In this document: one piece after another, positions 12,007 to 23,700 of the stretch
How the letters are laid out: each line of letters starts with the position of its first letter
Numbering within the stretch: the stretch's first letter is position 1
DNA from: Spinellus fusiger
Lineage: Eukaryota; Mucoromycota; Mucoromycetes; Mucorales; Phycomycetaceae
Assembly: GCA_025094145.1 (NCBI GenBank)
Contig: JALLLS010000005.1
Span: forward strand, 774,582-838,581
Length of the DNA: 64,000 bases
Reading direction: 5' to 3'
Notes under the pieces: model-generated
Databases searched by the model: none
The model's input: only the letters and a program-made list of their open reading frames with translations
Told to the model about the DNA's origin: nothing
Position numbers and translations under genes: made by a program

Positions 12007-15000
12007 TAGTTTAAGCCGCAGTTGAATAGAAGCAAACAAAACAAGAAACATGAAAAAAAAAGTAACTCATCTCTTGCATACGTTCATTTCTGTCTTTCTT
12101 TTTTATATATACATTTTGCCCCTTTCCCTTGCTTAGTCCTATTTCTTATCTTAATATCTATGCATATTAACTCGCCTTACTTAAATACTATAGTTATTTT
12201 TCAGAGATAAAATATGTTAACCTACTATATTCTATACTATGTACTCTACATTCTTCAATCCTTTAATTCTTAAGATAATAATATTAAAGATACTTTGTTT
12301 ATCTGTTGATTCATTGTACACCATCTCAATATCCTATTTCTATCCTAAATACTCATATAATAGTTGTATTATGTCTACACCCTTTGTGACAGGTAATTTA
12401 TTAAGGAGTGATTCATTTGGTCTGCTCAACTCACCCTCTGTGATGACTAGAGCATAGTGTATCTATAATAATAATAATAATAGCAATGGGGCTCCATTAC
12501 CTATACACTTTAATATGCTATGGACAATGAGTAATAAAACACAAACTAAAATAGGCTATATTCAATACATAATAATCGATCCATCAATGAGAAGATAGTA
12601 ATCTTTCTTTTATGGATCTCTATACATCGGAGTAGAATAGACTGGAGAATGGAATTATAGACTGGATGATGGAATTCGATTATGTCGAGTTTGGATCCAT
12701 CATTTTTGAAGGGGTGTTTGTCTGCTGTTCATTTCACATTACCATGTACTATTGAGTCATTGAATATTAGTCTTACTCTTGATTCACTTGAATTCTATCC
12801 ATGAATGAATAAAACAAATGATAGACATAAAAGAGACACTGATGGATATTTTAATTATCAAAGTATACTCTATCTTTACTCATTGTAAAATACCCAATGC
12901 ATAAGACTACACACCAGGAGAGTCCTCTTCTTTTTCAGTGAGAGAATACCATAAAATACTACTGTATAAATACGTAGCCATTGTTATCCTATTTCAAGGG
13001 TATTTCTCATGTTCTAGGCAAACATAGACTTCTTTAGTACCCTTATAAATCAATTCAAATCATTAATAGTCATCTATCTACAGACACTAGGTAGAATGGA
13101 GTCCATTAGCTGTTCTATTCTGTAAAAAGAAGTGTATTCTTCTACACACCCAAAGACGTTCTGGCCTTTAAGCGGTGATATCTCCTTCTTTTTACGTCGA
13201 AAAATATTTTGCCCTTTTATGGAACTGTGTTTAGAATCAAAAGGTTTGCAAGTATCCAAATTATTATTTCCTTTTGTAGAATAACTCAATATCAAATTGT
13301 ATTATCAATGGAATATATTGTTTACGAATAAAATTGTTTATTATAATAGTGTTGGAAAATCCAAAAACAAAAAACAAAAAAACAAAAAAAAACAAGTGTG
13401 TTTTGTTTGAATTAAAAGGATATGTTTCTCAAAGATTCATTGTATGAATTTTAGGTCTACTTATATACATATTTTTGTCTATGCTACAAAGATCTAAGTT
13501 ATACGACAATAGCTTCTCAGTAAATTCAGGGATTGATTTCCCTCGCTTATCCTATATGTGTTTCAAGGGGGAAAACCCTTCACATCTACAACAATAGTAT
13601 AACTAAGACTATATCATGACTATAGCTACTGCCTAAGTGTATTGTTTCATAGTAATAGAATCCACAAGCTAAAGGCCTTGTATTTTATCCTTAGGGGATA
13701 GATAGTTATGCTCAGGAGTATATCCTAGACATTATTGACCTTATAGAAGAAAGAAAAGACCACCTGGGACTGACTTAAGAAAGAGTATTAACTTGCCTAA
13801 TAACAATACAATGAGTGTCTTGTGGATTGTAATAAACTCAAGCCAAGATGAAGACACTGATTACCTTTTTATCACTAGAATAGTCCTTGGTAGTGTCTAT
13901 CACCTCCTTCTATTGTTTTGATTTGTTAATAATGGCACAATAACTTGCTCAGTTATGCTCATCTTGACGAGTACTTAGGCATCAAGTTGTATGTGCAGTG
14001 TAAGAAACAGCATAATAATAACAAGACCAAAGAATAAAAAATATCATCATATTGGTGAGATATACACTTTAGCCACCACTTTCCAATAATTAATCAAGTC
14101 AAACAATTCACACTCTATTTGCCTTGAGCCTAAAGTCCAGTATTAGAAACAATACTTAGTTCTCATTAAGTACTATTGTTAATACCAGTTACAATGAGTT
14201 AGTTGAAGTGATTATGAATATTGAATCAATGAATGGCTATACAGTTCTCAATGTAAGTGAGTTTGGTTCTATTTTATGGACAAAGATTACTAGAGTTAAC
14301 TCTATAGGTTCTGTAATAAATCTTTCTTAAGCAGTGTCATACTGCAAATACTGTGGGCTTATAGTTAACACATTATGTTAAACAATAAATGCAGTGACTG
14401 AGTTGTAATTTTGGGGTGATTCTTGTTCTATTTCTTGTCTTTACAGCCAATTCTATACTTTCTAATTGCAAAATCAATCATTATTGCTATAATAGGCAAT
14501 TAGAGACAGCGAAAAGGCATTTCTAAACACATTAGCCAACCACAAGAATATTGCAGTTTTATTCTCAGAACATTTTCTTATATATCCCAAAAATCTTTAG
14601 GTGTGTACATTGAATAGAATATTTTGATAATTACTATAACAAACAATAAGCTAACATTTGTTATAGAGTGTCAATAGTGCATATTCTTATTTTTCATTCT
14701 ATTTCTTCATCTAGGATCCATGGATGCTTGAATGCCCTTTTTTTTATCTGTAGGAGAGAATAGTCACTCTTCTATTCACTGCAATAGCAAGTGCTTATGC
14801 CTGGGTTTAGATTCATAGACCCTTTTTCATTTTAGGCAGTTGAATCGGGTCGGATCCATGGATCACCGAAAGAAGTGTCGACATTTACTCTACTTTCAAC
14901 CTAGACACCCTCCATGCCTACCTGTTTCCATGCTTGTCTTTATTTTATTTATATTTTTAGTGTCCAAGGTGGATCATCCTCTTTTGATGAAGTTAACAAT

Positions 15001-15577
15001 TGACCAAAAACAAATAAATAAGAAGGCACTGTATTCTTTACCGCGGTGTGGTTCTTAAGTGATTCTTCTATAATTATAATAATAAAAAGTGTACAAATAT
15101 GTGTCATTTATTAGTCATTGGCTCATTGTAAGATAGTAAACCATAGATTACATTTATTATTTCCCTATTGGTGAACCTACTTACAAACGAGCAACTATGA
15201 AATCACACTTGGAGTCAGTTTTTTTTTTTTTTTCATTTTTCATTTTCCATTTTCCATAGTTTTCCTTCTTATTTCCTATTCTCACTTTAATTCCGTTCAT
15301 ACACTTTCACTTCCAATCTAACCTAAATTAATAATGTCACATCAAATACATTCTTTATGAAGGGTCTTTCTGTCTTGTCCAAGAATAGAACCAACAGAGA
15401 AGAGTGATGCTTATAAAATAATAAAGGCCTTTTTCTTTTTGGGTTGCCTAGGTTATACGGAATTTGTATTCCGATGATGACTAACATCACGACACTGGCA
15501 GATGTCTCACTGAAGCACAAAATAAGGTGCGCTTAATTTTTTTTTAATAGTCCTTATCAACACCCGTGGTTTGTTGG
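12007..15577. other. Gene-poor AT-rich region
   Basis: About 3.6 kb with stops in all frames and no recognisable domain. The longest plausible frame (14840-15058, plus) encodes about 70 residues with a hydrophobic stretch and matches nothing I know. Short A-rich (13365-13395) and T-rich (15220-15260) tracts occur. The last 250 bp are presumably the promoter of the next gene. Confidence 0.6.
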
Positions 15578-16963
15578 ATGGCCGAAACCAAACACTCCAA
15601 CAAAGAAACTGACACAACAGGAAAAGAAGCCGTCACTCATAAAAACACCTCTGGTGAGCCCAAGCCAAACCCTCAGATGCATCTGCCTTCACCTACCATG
15701 AGCACCAGCACACATACATCCCATAAGAAGCCAACCAGACACCACGTCAAACGCAAGTCAGGCGGAAGAGTCCACGTTACCAAACTAGCCCCCATGGCCA
15801 GAGCACACAGCAATACGGCAGTGCCTACAGAGACAGAGACAGAGGGAGACTACGACACTGAACGAAAGCCCATGCGACGTTCTCAGTCTCAGCGGTCGCT
15901 TCATCGACTGTCTTCTTTCGATAAAAAAGGAGGCATGACAGGTATGACTTGTACACAAAAGAACACTGCCACCCATACAAGGGTTACCGATGAACACACA
16001 CCTTCACCACCCACCACCCCTCCGTCAAAGCCTATTAAAGACAGTCCAGAAGACAGTCCAGCCGACATCCTAGAAGAAACACAAGTCACCCCTATAGACA
16101 GGGCCATGGCAGGAGAATCCATTGCCCCTCCCAGCCGCACAACCACCACCCACCCGGGATTCGCAGTGTCTCGTAACATCCCAGCTGCCCCCGTAGAACA
16201 GACATTCAATGCCATTGCCAACACTCTTGTGACGCCCAACAATGCAGCTGCTCCTGCCATGCATGAAGCCCACTCACCCACCCACCCCGCTGTACTGACA
16301 GACACCACTGCCCGTAAGAAGCCACTGCTCCGATCCCAATTTGTAGAAGTCGACACCCATGACTCCCCTCCCCCTCACAGCCGCCACCACCCTCGTCCTC
16401 ATATGAGCAATGTTGCCTCTGCTGCCATTGCACAACCTGCTGGAATGACACGTACACAACAGAAGCTCATGCTCCAGCGCCAACACACACTGGTGGATGA
16501 TGAAAACAACCTTGCCCATCCACGCAACATGATCCGCCTTACACGAGAATTGGAGCGTATGGGGCGTGAATATCAATGTGTGAAAAAGTACCAAGACCCA
16601 ATGATGGAGAGTCTCATCAGGTGCGCTGGACGTCCTCTCGATTTCCTTGACCCAACAGCAGCAAGAGCAAGAGCAACAGCAGGCGCAGAGACAAAGGACA
16701 AGGACGCAAGGGAGGGAAGGACACGGGTGGGTCCTACTCGTATGCTATCGTCTGCTCTTCTTCCTACCACCTCCCAATCAGAATCATCCTTGGTAGGAAG
16801 ACCGCATTATGAACATCGTCAAGCAGCACATCGTCGACAGCTGTACAAGGCCATCCAGCCCTCTCAGTTCACAGTACAGTCTCAACACCAGACACAGTCC
16901 AATACTAAACAGGGGGTGAGATGGAGTGCAGGTGCATTTATAGACCGTATGCTTCATGGCTAA
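15578..16963 (+). CDS. Uncharacterised fungal protein, possible Tco89-like (TORC1) family
   Basis: A single long exon of 461 codons starting at MAETKHSNKET; the four codons before it begin with GTG, so 15578 is the first ATG. The protein is Thr/Pro/His-rich and largely disordered. An N-terminal basic block contains KSGGRVHVTKLAPMARAHSN and later RSQSQRSLHRLSSFDKKGG. A structured block near residues 290-350 reads TRTQQKLMLQRQHTLVDDE followed by NMIRLTRELERMGREYQ and DPMMESLIRC. The C-terminus ends SAGAFIDRMLHG. This layout, with short conserved basic and helical blocks in a disordered chain, recalls fungal TORC1 subunit Tco89-type proteins, but I recognise it only loosely. Codon use is clearly coding, unlike the flanks. 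Confidence 0.7.
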   Translation: MAETKHSNKETDTTGKEAVTHKNTSGEPKPNPQMHLPSPTMSTSTHTSHKKPTRHHVKRKSGGRVHVTKLAPMARAHSNTAVPTETETEGDYDTERKPMRRSQSQRSLHRLSSFDKKGGMTGMTCTQKNTATHTRVTDEHTPSPPTTPPSKPIKDSPEDSPADILEETQVTPIDRAMAGESIAPPSRTTTTHPGFAVSRNIPAAPVEQTFNAIANTLVTPNNAAAPAMHEAHSPTHPAVLTDTTARKKPLLRSQFVEVDTHDSPPPHSRHHPRPHMSNVASAAIAQPAGMTRTQQKLMLQRQHTLVDDENNLAHPRNMIRLTRELERMGREYQCVKKYQDPMMESLIRCAGRPLDFLDPTAARARATAGAETKDKDAREGRTRVGPTRMLSSALLPTTSQSESSLVGRPHYEHRQAAHRRQLYKAIQPSQFTVQSQHQTQSNTKQGVRWSAGAFIDRMLHG

Positions 16964-17076
16964 AGACATTCCATGGACATTCCCATAGCCTACAAGTCAA
17001 TAGGGAAGAAAGAAAGAAAGAGAAAGAGAAGAAAAAAGAGTGTATAAGGTAGCAATAAAAAAAAGAGAGAGACTGT

Positions 17077-17077
17077 T

Positions 17078-17139
<62 letters not shown>

Positions 17140-17148
17140 GCTGTTATT
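17077..17148. repeat. (TTG)n microsatellite
   Basis: About 21 uninterrupted TTG triplets, with imperfect ends, in the short convergent gap between the 15.6 kb gene and the Cmr1-like gene. It sits within 10 bases of the Cmr1 stop codon and so is probably transcribed as CAA repeats in that 3' UTR. Confidence 0.95.
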
Positions 17149-17155
17149 GTGTGGA

Positions 17156-19023
17156 TCATGACCAACATACCATTCTTCCACTGCCATTGCCACAGAGAAG
17201 GTGCATGGAGGGTGTCGTAGGATGGAATTGAACTACTGCAGGAATCGCAGTAATATGTGTGTCATCATAGAACTGATGGACCAAGTGGCCTGTCTCTCCC
17301 GAATACAAGTCAACAGGATGGCCCATGTTACCAAGAGCAAAGTGCTGGTGATGAAGACCACTCATCGCACCCTGAGTGTTTTCATTCCATCGTGCACGGA
17401 AGTTGGTCACCCATCTAATAGAATCCCGTTTACTCTTCATTGTAGGACAGCCACTTACTTTCCCGTGTGGTTGTTGTGTTCAATGGCAGAGTGGAGATCC
17501 ATGTCTCCATTGTTCAGAGTGAACACCCGAACATAGTCATCATAGCAGGTTGTAGCCAGCCGATCTCCTTTGGGAGACCAATAGGCACTGGTCACTGCAT
17601 AGCCATGTTGTAACTCATGCAGTGGTTCTGCTTCTTCCTGGGTGGAGTGATTGCGGAGATCCCACAGAGTCGCCGTACGGTCATTCGAGGCCACTGCCAG
17701 CAGATGGGAGTGCACTGGATTCACATGAAGAGCAGCAATCTTCTTGGAGCGTAGGTACTGAAGAACAGCAGGAGAAGAAGACCGCATGTCTTTTCTGCCA
17801 ATGCCTCCTGAAGAAGTGGAAAACCAAACCTAAAGCCAACAGTGACTATGTTGCTGTACTCATTTAAAAAAGAAAGAAAGAAAAAAGACCTTACCACTTG
17901 GCCATTCTCAGATAGATCCATTCCTGTCAATGAATAGACACCTCCCAAATCCACCTCTTTGAACTCCAAACTCCCCATATCAAAGTACTGCACAGTGCCA
18001 TCATAAGAGCAGGAGAACAGTTTAGTAGCATCTGTGGGGCTATACATAAGACCAGTGACAGAGCGGGTGTGGGGGCGGTAGTGATACACCACAGGCTCAA
18101 ATTCAGTGGACTCTTGGGATAGGTCAGAATGTTGGGATTCCTGAGTGCCCTGTACATCCCAGAATCCAATTTGGCCTGATACATCCGAAGCACAGGCAAG
18201 TAACTTGGCGGAAGAAGGGTGGAATCTAGAAAGATGAGTCTCTTGTGTTTTTAGTGTCTGCTACTTACAAGCAGTGGGAGATGCGTTCTGCTGTTACTTT
18301 GACAGTAGTCCAGGTGTGTCGAATTTTCAACTCCTTGGCTGCTTCCAAGAGGGCCTTTTCTGACCTGCTTTTGGTATCTTCCCTGGTGTCTTCCCTCTTG
18401 ATATCTTTGTTGATATCTTTGTTGATATCTTTGTTGATATCTTTGTTGATATCTTCCCTTTTGATGTCTTCCCTTTTGATGTCTCTTGTAGAATGTACTT
18501 TGGTGGGCTGTGTGTTGGGCACTACCTTTTTCAATAAATTCATAAATTTGCTATGATCTCCTGCTTCCAAAGTATCAATCCTTCGTGTCTTGTTCTGTCT
18601 CTCGGCTGCGGCTTCTCCTTGTGCCTGTAATATCAACGCTTCTTCTGATTCTGGTGCATTGCCTCTTAAGCGAGCAGACACACGAGTAGGTGCCTGTGGA
18701 TCTCTCTTTATAGGCAGTGCTCTTTTGGTAGGCGTTCTTTTGGCAGGAGACGGTATGTTGTTTTTGCCTGCTGAGGGAAGGTTGAATTCTTTGAGCAGCT
18801 TTGCATTGTTTCTATTTTCATTTAATTTAAAAAGAGAGAGAGAGAATAAGAGAGAGAATAAGAGAGAGGAATAAGTAAGGTGCTTTTGTTTATTATTATA
18901 TTTTCTATTCTTTTTCTTTCTTTCTTTCTGATTATTCATAGAATAGGTATGTATAGTGTGTATAGGACTTTACTCAATGTTTTCTAAGCGCTTCTTCTCA
19001 TAGTCGGATAGTGTAGAAGTCAT
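17156..19023 (-). CDS. CMR1: WD40 DNA-damage-binding protein Cmr1/WDR76
   Basis: A nuclear WD40-propeller protein linked to replication stress, DNA damage sites and protein quality control. Exons on the minus strand: 19023-18974, 18811-18269, 18225-17895, 17807-17459, 17414-17156. The N-terminus carries the family signature: SDYEKKRLENI, joined across the first intron to ENNAKLLKEFNL. A basic disordered segment with AKRTPTKRALPIKRDP and RVSARLRG follows, then the propeller, including HPSSAKLLACASDVSGQIGF, SVTGLMYSPTDATKLFSCSY and HLLAVASNDRTATLWDLR, ending GNGSGRMVCWS. Total coding length is 1532 nt, one base short: exons 3 and 4 do not join in frame with a canonical GT-AG pair. A DINK/DIKRE repeat sits in the N-terminal linker. 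Length (about 510 aa) is typical. Confidence 0.9.
18397..18482 (-). repeat. Coding repeat (DINK)n / (DIKRE)n inside CMR1
   Basis: Four or five 12-bp units (TTGATATCTTTG on the plus strand) encode DINK repeats, flanked by 15-bp units encoding DIKRE-like pentapeptides. Both unit lengths are multiples of three, so copy number can change without breaking the frame. It lies in the linker before the propeller. Confidence 0.9.
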
Positions 19024-19337
19024 GGTCAGTAAAAGCCAGAAAGGATTTTGCACTCTCAAGTCACTTGTAGTGACTGTGATTTAATGAGGGGCAGTGGAGG
19101 ACATGTCTGTGAAAAGAAAGAAAAAAGAACCCCAACCCTATCTATGCTATGGTCTACAGAGATTCCCTCTTTTGATGTTTTGATGTTTTGATGTCTTGTT
19201 TTTATGAAGATGAAGATACAAATGGAGCGATACAGATGAAGAAAAGACCAACTACTATTGGCTGGTGTAGACACAGAAGGATTGGATGTAGAGTGCAATG
19301 CAGTGAGAGATAGCTGTTAGGAAGTTCTAGTAAAGTT

Positions 19338-20455
19338 CTATGTCTGTGTCTGTGTCTGTGCTGGATGGGTGGATATGTCCAATGCAGTTGGGTTGTGTGG
19401 ATCTGCTACCACTAAAGATCCTTCATTTCTTAAGTGGGGATTCTTATTCTCCGTCAGATGTTGAGTGGAGAGCAGTGCTTCCTGACTTCCTGCCTCATTC
19501 ATCTGTAATAGACCAAAAGAAGAACCAGGATGTCGTTCATTTTCTCCATCTTCCTCTTCCTCTTCCATATGCACTGTAAACGGACTCGACTCCTCCTCAT
19601 CCTCATCACGAGAGAGTGAAATTGCTTTCTTTTCTGATTTGTGCTTTACAATTGTATCTACAATCCAGAACTGTATAATATTCATCACCAGTGGGAATCT
19701 ATATAACTGCTTTAATCGCATCTGATCCACCAGAACAAGAGGGTGAACTTACATTAGCATTACAAATACAACCTGTAGTTTATAATTCCCCAGTGTCCAT
19801 CGAAGAACCCATCGACCAAAATCCTCAATCCATGGACAGATACGGAACAATATCACCACCACTGCCTTCATAATAACAAGACTAGCAATATACAGCCCCA
19901 GTTGTTTCCCCCATCGCTTCATTTGCTGCTGAAGAGGAGGACTTCCATACACACCACTCCTGAATCCAGACAGCTTGAAATAAACAGTCAATGAGTCAAA
20001 TCCCAAGAATAGGAACCACAATATAACCACACCAAGGGTTGTATCAACAAGTATATTCAAAAAGTACCTGTTGATACAGTCATTACACAGACACTCCTCT
20101 CACGTACTTACCATACACAGGGATTTGACGTGTCTCCCTCCAGACTAGTGCCAAACAGATAGGCAGCAATCACATTAAGAGAGTGGATAACAATACCACC
20201 CACCAGTTGCTTGCTCACATCAAATGCCCTGAGCGGTATTTGTTCTTTGTTGAATGAAAAAAAAAGAAGAAGAAAGAGATAGTCTTACCATATACGCACA
20301 GGTCGCTGAGGTGTTTCTCGTTGTCGCTTCAAGATGAGAGTGGAGAAGGCAGCAGCAGCCAGACACAACTGAATGAAGATGGCAAATCCGTCCATAAGTT
20401 TACAGCCTGCCTGGACTTCATTCTCCCCGGGAACAGGGCCTCTGTCCAATAGCAT
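19338..20455 (-). CDS. STIMATE / YPL162C-type multispanning membrane protein
   Basis: Exons 20455-20289, 20228-20112, 20067-19753 and 19698-19338 give 319 codons plus stop. The sequence follows the family order: CKLMDGFAIFIQLCLAAAAF (first transmembrane helix), ending in an arginine-rich turn; FDVSKQLVGGIVIHSLNVIA; ILVDTTLGVVILWFLFLGFD with a GSPPLQQQMKRWGKQLGLYI loop; two further helices; and FPLVMNIIQFWIVDTIVKHK. The acidic tail contains EEEEEDGENE and ends in QTQTQT coded by a TGTGTC repeat. Animal STIMATE (TMEM110) is an ER protein that supports STIM1 at ER-plasma membrane contacts; the yeast relative is vacuolar and uncharacterised. In fungi the role is unknown. Start chosen as the ATG shortly before the first helix; TATA-repeat DNA lies upstream. 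Confidence 0.87.
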
Positions 20456-20484
20456 TCTTATAAGGGCTGTTGCAGTAGGAAGAT

Positions 20485-20515
<31 letters not shown>

Positions 20516-20701
20516 ATATATAAAAATAAAAATAAAAAGGAGGAAGAAGAGAGAAGGGAACACCAGAAAGCAGTGAGGTTGCCTTAGTTATGACGTAGAG
20601 TGTAAAGGAGAGTCCACCACAGCGGTCTTCTCTTCTCTGTGCGGCCATTGAAAATACAAGGGCAAGACTCTTCTTTGGTGCAACCCAACCCGCAGTCTGT
20701 C

Positions 20702-23700
20702 ATGAACAACGACGCTTATGAGACTATTGGCCTTGGTGATATCCACAGCTTCAGTCGTAAGAAGCAGGAGAAACTAAAAGAACAGGAGCTCCAAGTGTAA
20801 ATAATAAACATTCACAAGAAGAAAAACACAAGAAGAAAAAAGCGTAGAGTACTGACATGACTTAGTGTCTTGCAGGCGTCTCAAGAACTTCTTCCTCTCT
20901 TCACAGGACTCTCTATCCATATCAATGGCTATACACCGACTCCCAAACATGAACTAAGAAGAATGATTCTAGGACACGGAGGAGATTATCAGCAGTACTG
21001 TAGGTGTATGTGCATATACTCCTTCAATGACTCGGTGTATCTTGTATAGTAAAGAGAGCAAGTGTGACACATATCATTGCTACTACTTTAGCCAGTGCTA
21101 AGATGCATACCCTTAGGTATACTATGATTATAGCCACTTTCCCGATAAAATCCATGTTCATATTTTATATTTTATATTTTATATTTTATATTTTATATTT
21201 TATATTTTATATTTTATACCGCTTTCTTGTGGGTATCTCTAGACACTACAAAGTAGTAACATCAGAGTGGATTACTGACTCCATCAAAGCCCAACGATTG
21301 TTACCATGGAAAGACTATAGTCTTTATACTAAATATACTAGTTGTATCACACCCCAGGATGGAGATTCTATTCCTATCACTGAGTCTATTTCTCCTCACT
21401 CATCCTCCATGGAGGTATCCTTATCAGAGGAAGACCCAGAAGAAGAAAGGGTGTCTATTCAATGCTACGATACAACTTCAAAAATACACCATCCTTCTTC
21501 ATGGAAAGAGGAAATGAAGAAAACTATACAAGAATGGCACAAGAAGAAGAATTCCATTTTATTGAGTCCTCATAAAAAAAGAAAAAGAAGAGATACTCTC
21601 CATGTCATCATGTAAGGACAAGAGAAAGAAAAAGAGAAAAGACACTATAAAGAAAGAATTCAGAAACTCAAAGGGGCTATTATCAAGGCATGTGGAGTTT
21701 GATGTCTTCTTTGCTTCTGTGGGTCTTTTAGATCGTCCTCATTTAAAGAATAGGCCTGTAAGTCACAAGTGAATGAGAAGAAGGGTTTATATATGAACAT
21801 AGGTGGTGGTGGTGATGGATGGAAAAGAAAAAGTAAAGAAATATACCAGTAGTGTTGGTAAGTCTTGTTGTCTTTTCTCTCTCCTATACTTAACTATAGG
21901 ACAAAAGTCTCTTGTAATTACATTGCAAGAAACTATGGAATCCAAAATGATATGAGGTGGGTGTGCTCAAGCACCGGTGTTTTTCATATACTCATCAGTA
22001 CTCCACCTTTAGTATGGAGGAGGCTAAGAAGAAGTGCCTTGAACTTCATGTCATACCGTAAGTCAATACATTCTAGTTCAAATATAACATCTAATCCGTA
22101 TACTTTTCTCTTTTAGTTATGAACATGAAAAATACAAATCAGTATCAGAAGCATTTTATAAAGTAAATATTAGTTACTAAGTATACATACATACATACAT
22201 CTGCTTGACTCTTACTTTTGTCATAGATTATGTTTTCATTAGCAGATGGAATAGAAGCTGTGAGTATGGATGAAGTGTTTTTGGAAGTGTCCTCTCATAT
22301 CACACAGCCTGGAACCCACCAAGAAGAAGACCTTGCCATCTATATAAGAACCCTAGTGAGAGAAGAGACAAGATGTGATGTTAGTATAGGTATAGGACAG
22401 AATAGATTATTAGCAAGGTAATGTTCCTTTTTCTTTTTAATAGTGCTACTCTTTTATATTTTGTATTTATAACAAGGATGTGCCTCTACATTGCTCCACA
22501 GACTAGCGACTCGTATGGCCAAACCCAATGGACATTACCATTGTCTACCCAACACAATAAAGGAGGTTCTTCATCTAGCACCTGTTGCTGATCTTCCGGG
22601 AGTAAGAAAAATAGCCTAGATGGTACTGCTCACTGACACTTATTGATAGTTGGACCCTGCAGTGAAAAAGAAACTCGAGACTATTGTAATTAACCTTGAA
22701 ACTTATAGGATAAACTCATGGTAGAGTTGGGTGGTTTATTTTATAGAATGTCCAATGGGTGGATGAATTGGCAGCGATTCCCTTTAACACCTTACAATTG
22801 ACATTTGGAGAAGCTGCTGGGAAGGCTCTCTATAATTACTCAAGAGGCATTGATGACTCTCTCCTCTCGAAACATCAAGAACAGCAACCTGTCAGTTCAG
22901 AGATCAATCCAAGTTAAAATAGTGTCTCCGAGTAACAATAAGTCTAATACTTCATTACTATATCTTATTTTAGTGGGGCATCTGTTTTGAGGATTCTTCT
23001 TCTAGATTACCAGGTATATATCTATCCATCTTTAAACTGTATCTAGTGAATTGATCCATGACTAAATATTGACTGTGGTTAATAGAAAGAGCAAATTTCT
23101 TTGATTGTGATCCATCTCATTATTCAAAAAAACACACTCTCAGCTTGAAAAATAAATTGAAAGCATGTGAAGACAGTACAGCACCAAGTAAAAGTCATGC
23201 CATACCACAAGAAAAACCAGTAATGGTAAGAAAACCACTATAGTACCTAAAGAGAGACCTATACATTCTATACATTATTGATTTCTCTGTAGAATGTAGA
23301 CAGAGAGGTGTACAGTGAATTGCCTTTAAGCGTCCAACAAGAGCTTTCAGATAGACACACCATTGCATTTATCCAAGCAGAAAATACAACCTCTAATGCT
23401 ATGTCTGCACCTAATAAAGAAAAGGTAAATAAACAAACGCAATCTCACTCTATTTTTCTCATAAACCAAAGAGCAGCCACCATCATCATCCATCTCAGAA
23501 ACAGAGACCTATCTGCTCTCACAATCATGCCCCTCGCTTCCTCCATGGCCACAAATTGATATGGAAGCTCTATTTTCTCTTTCACTCAAAATGCAACAAC
23601 AAATATTAAGAGAATATCAATCGAATCCAATGTCATCATCATCACACACTGTTCCTATCCAAAAAGTCCCGTTGACATTAGCATACAGCTCTTCTTCTGG

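Noticed and set aside
14840..15058. 72-codon plus frame with a hydrophobic stretch
   Set aside because: No homology recognised, poor composition and no introns or signals; kept only as a note in the spacer entry.
15901..16594. Several long minus-strand frames
   Set aside because: Shadows of the plus-strand gene at 15578-16963, caused by its Pro/Thr/His codon use.
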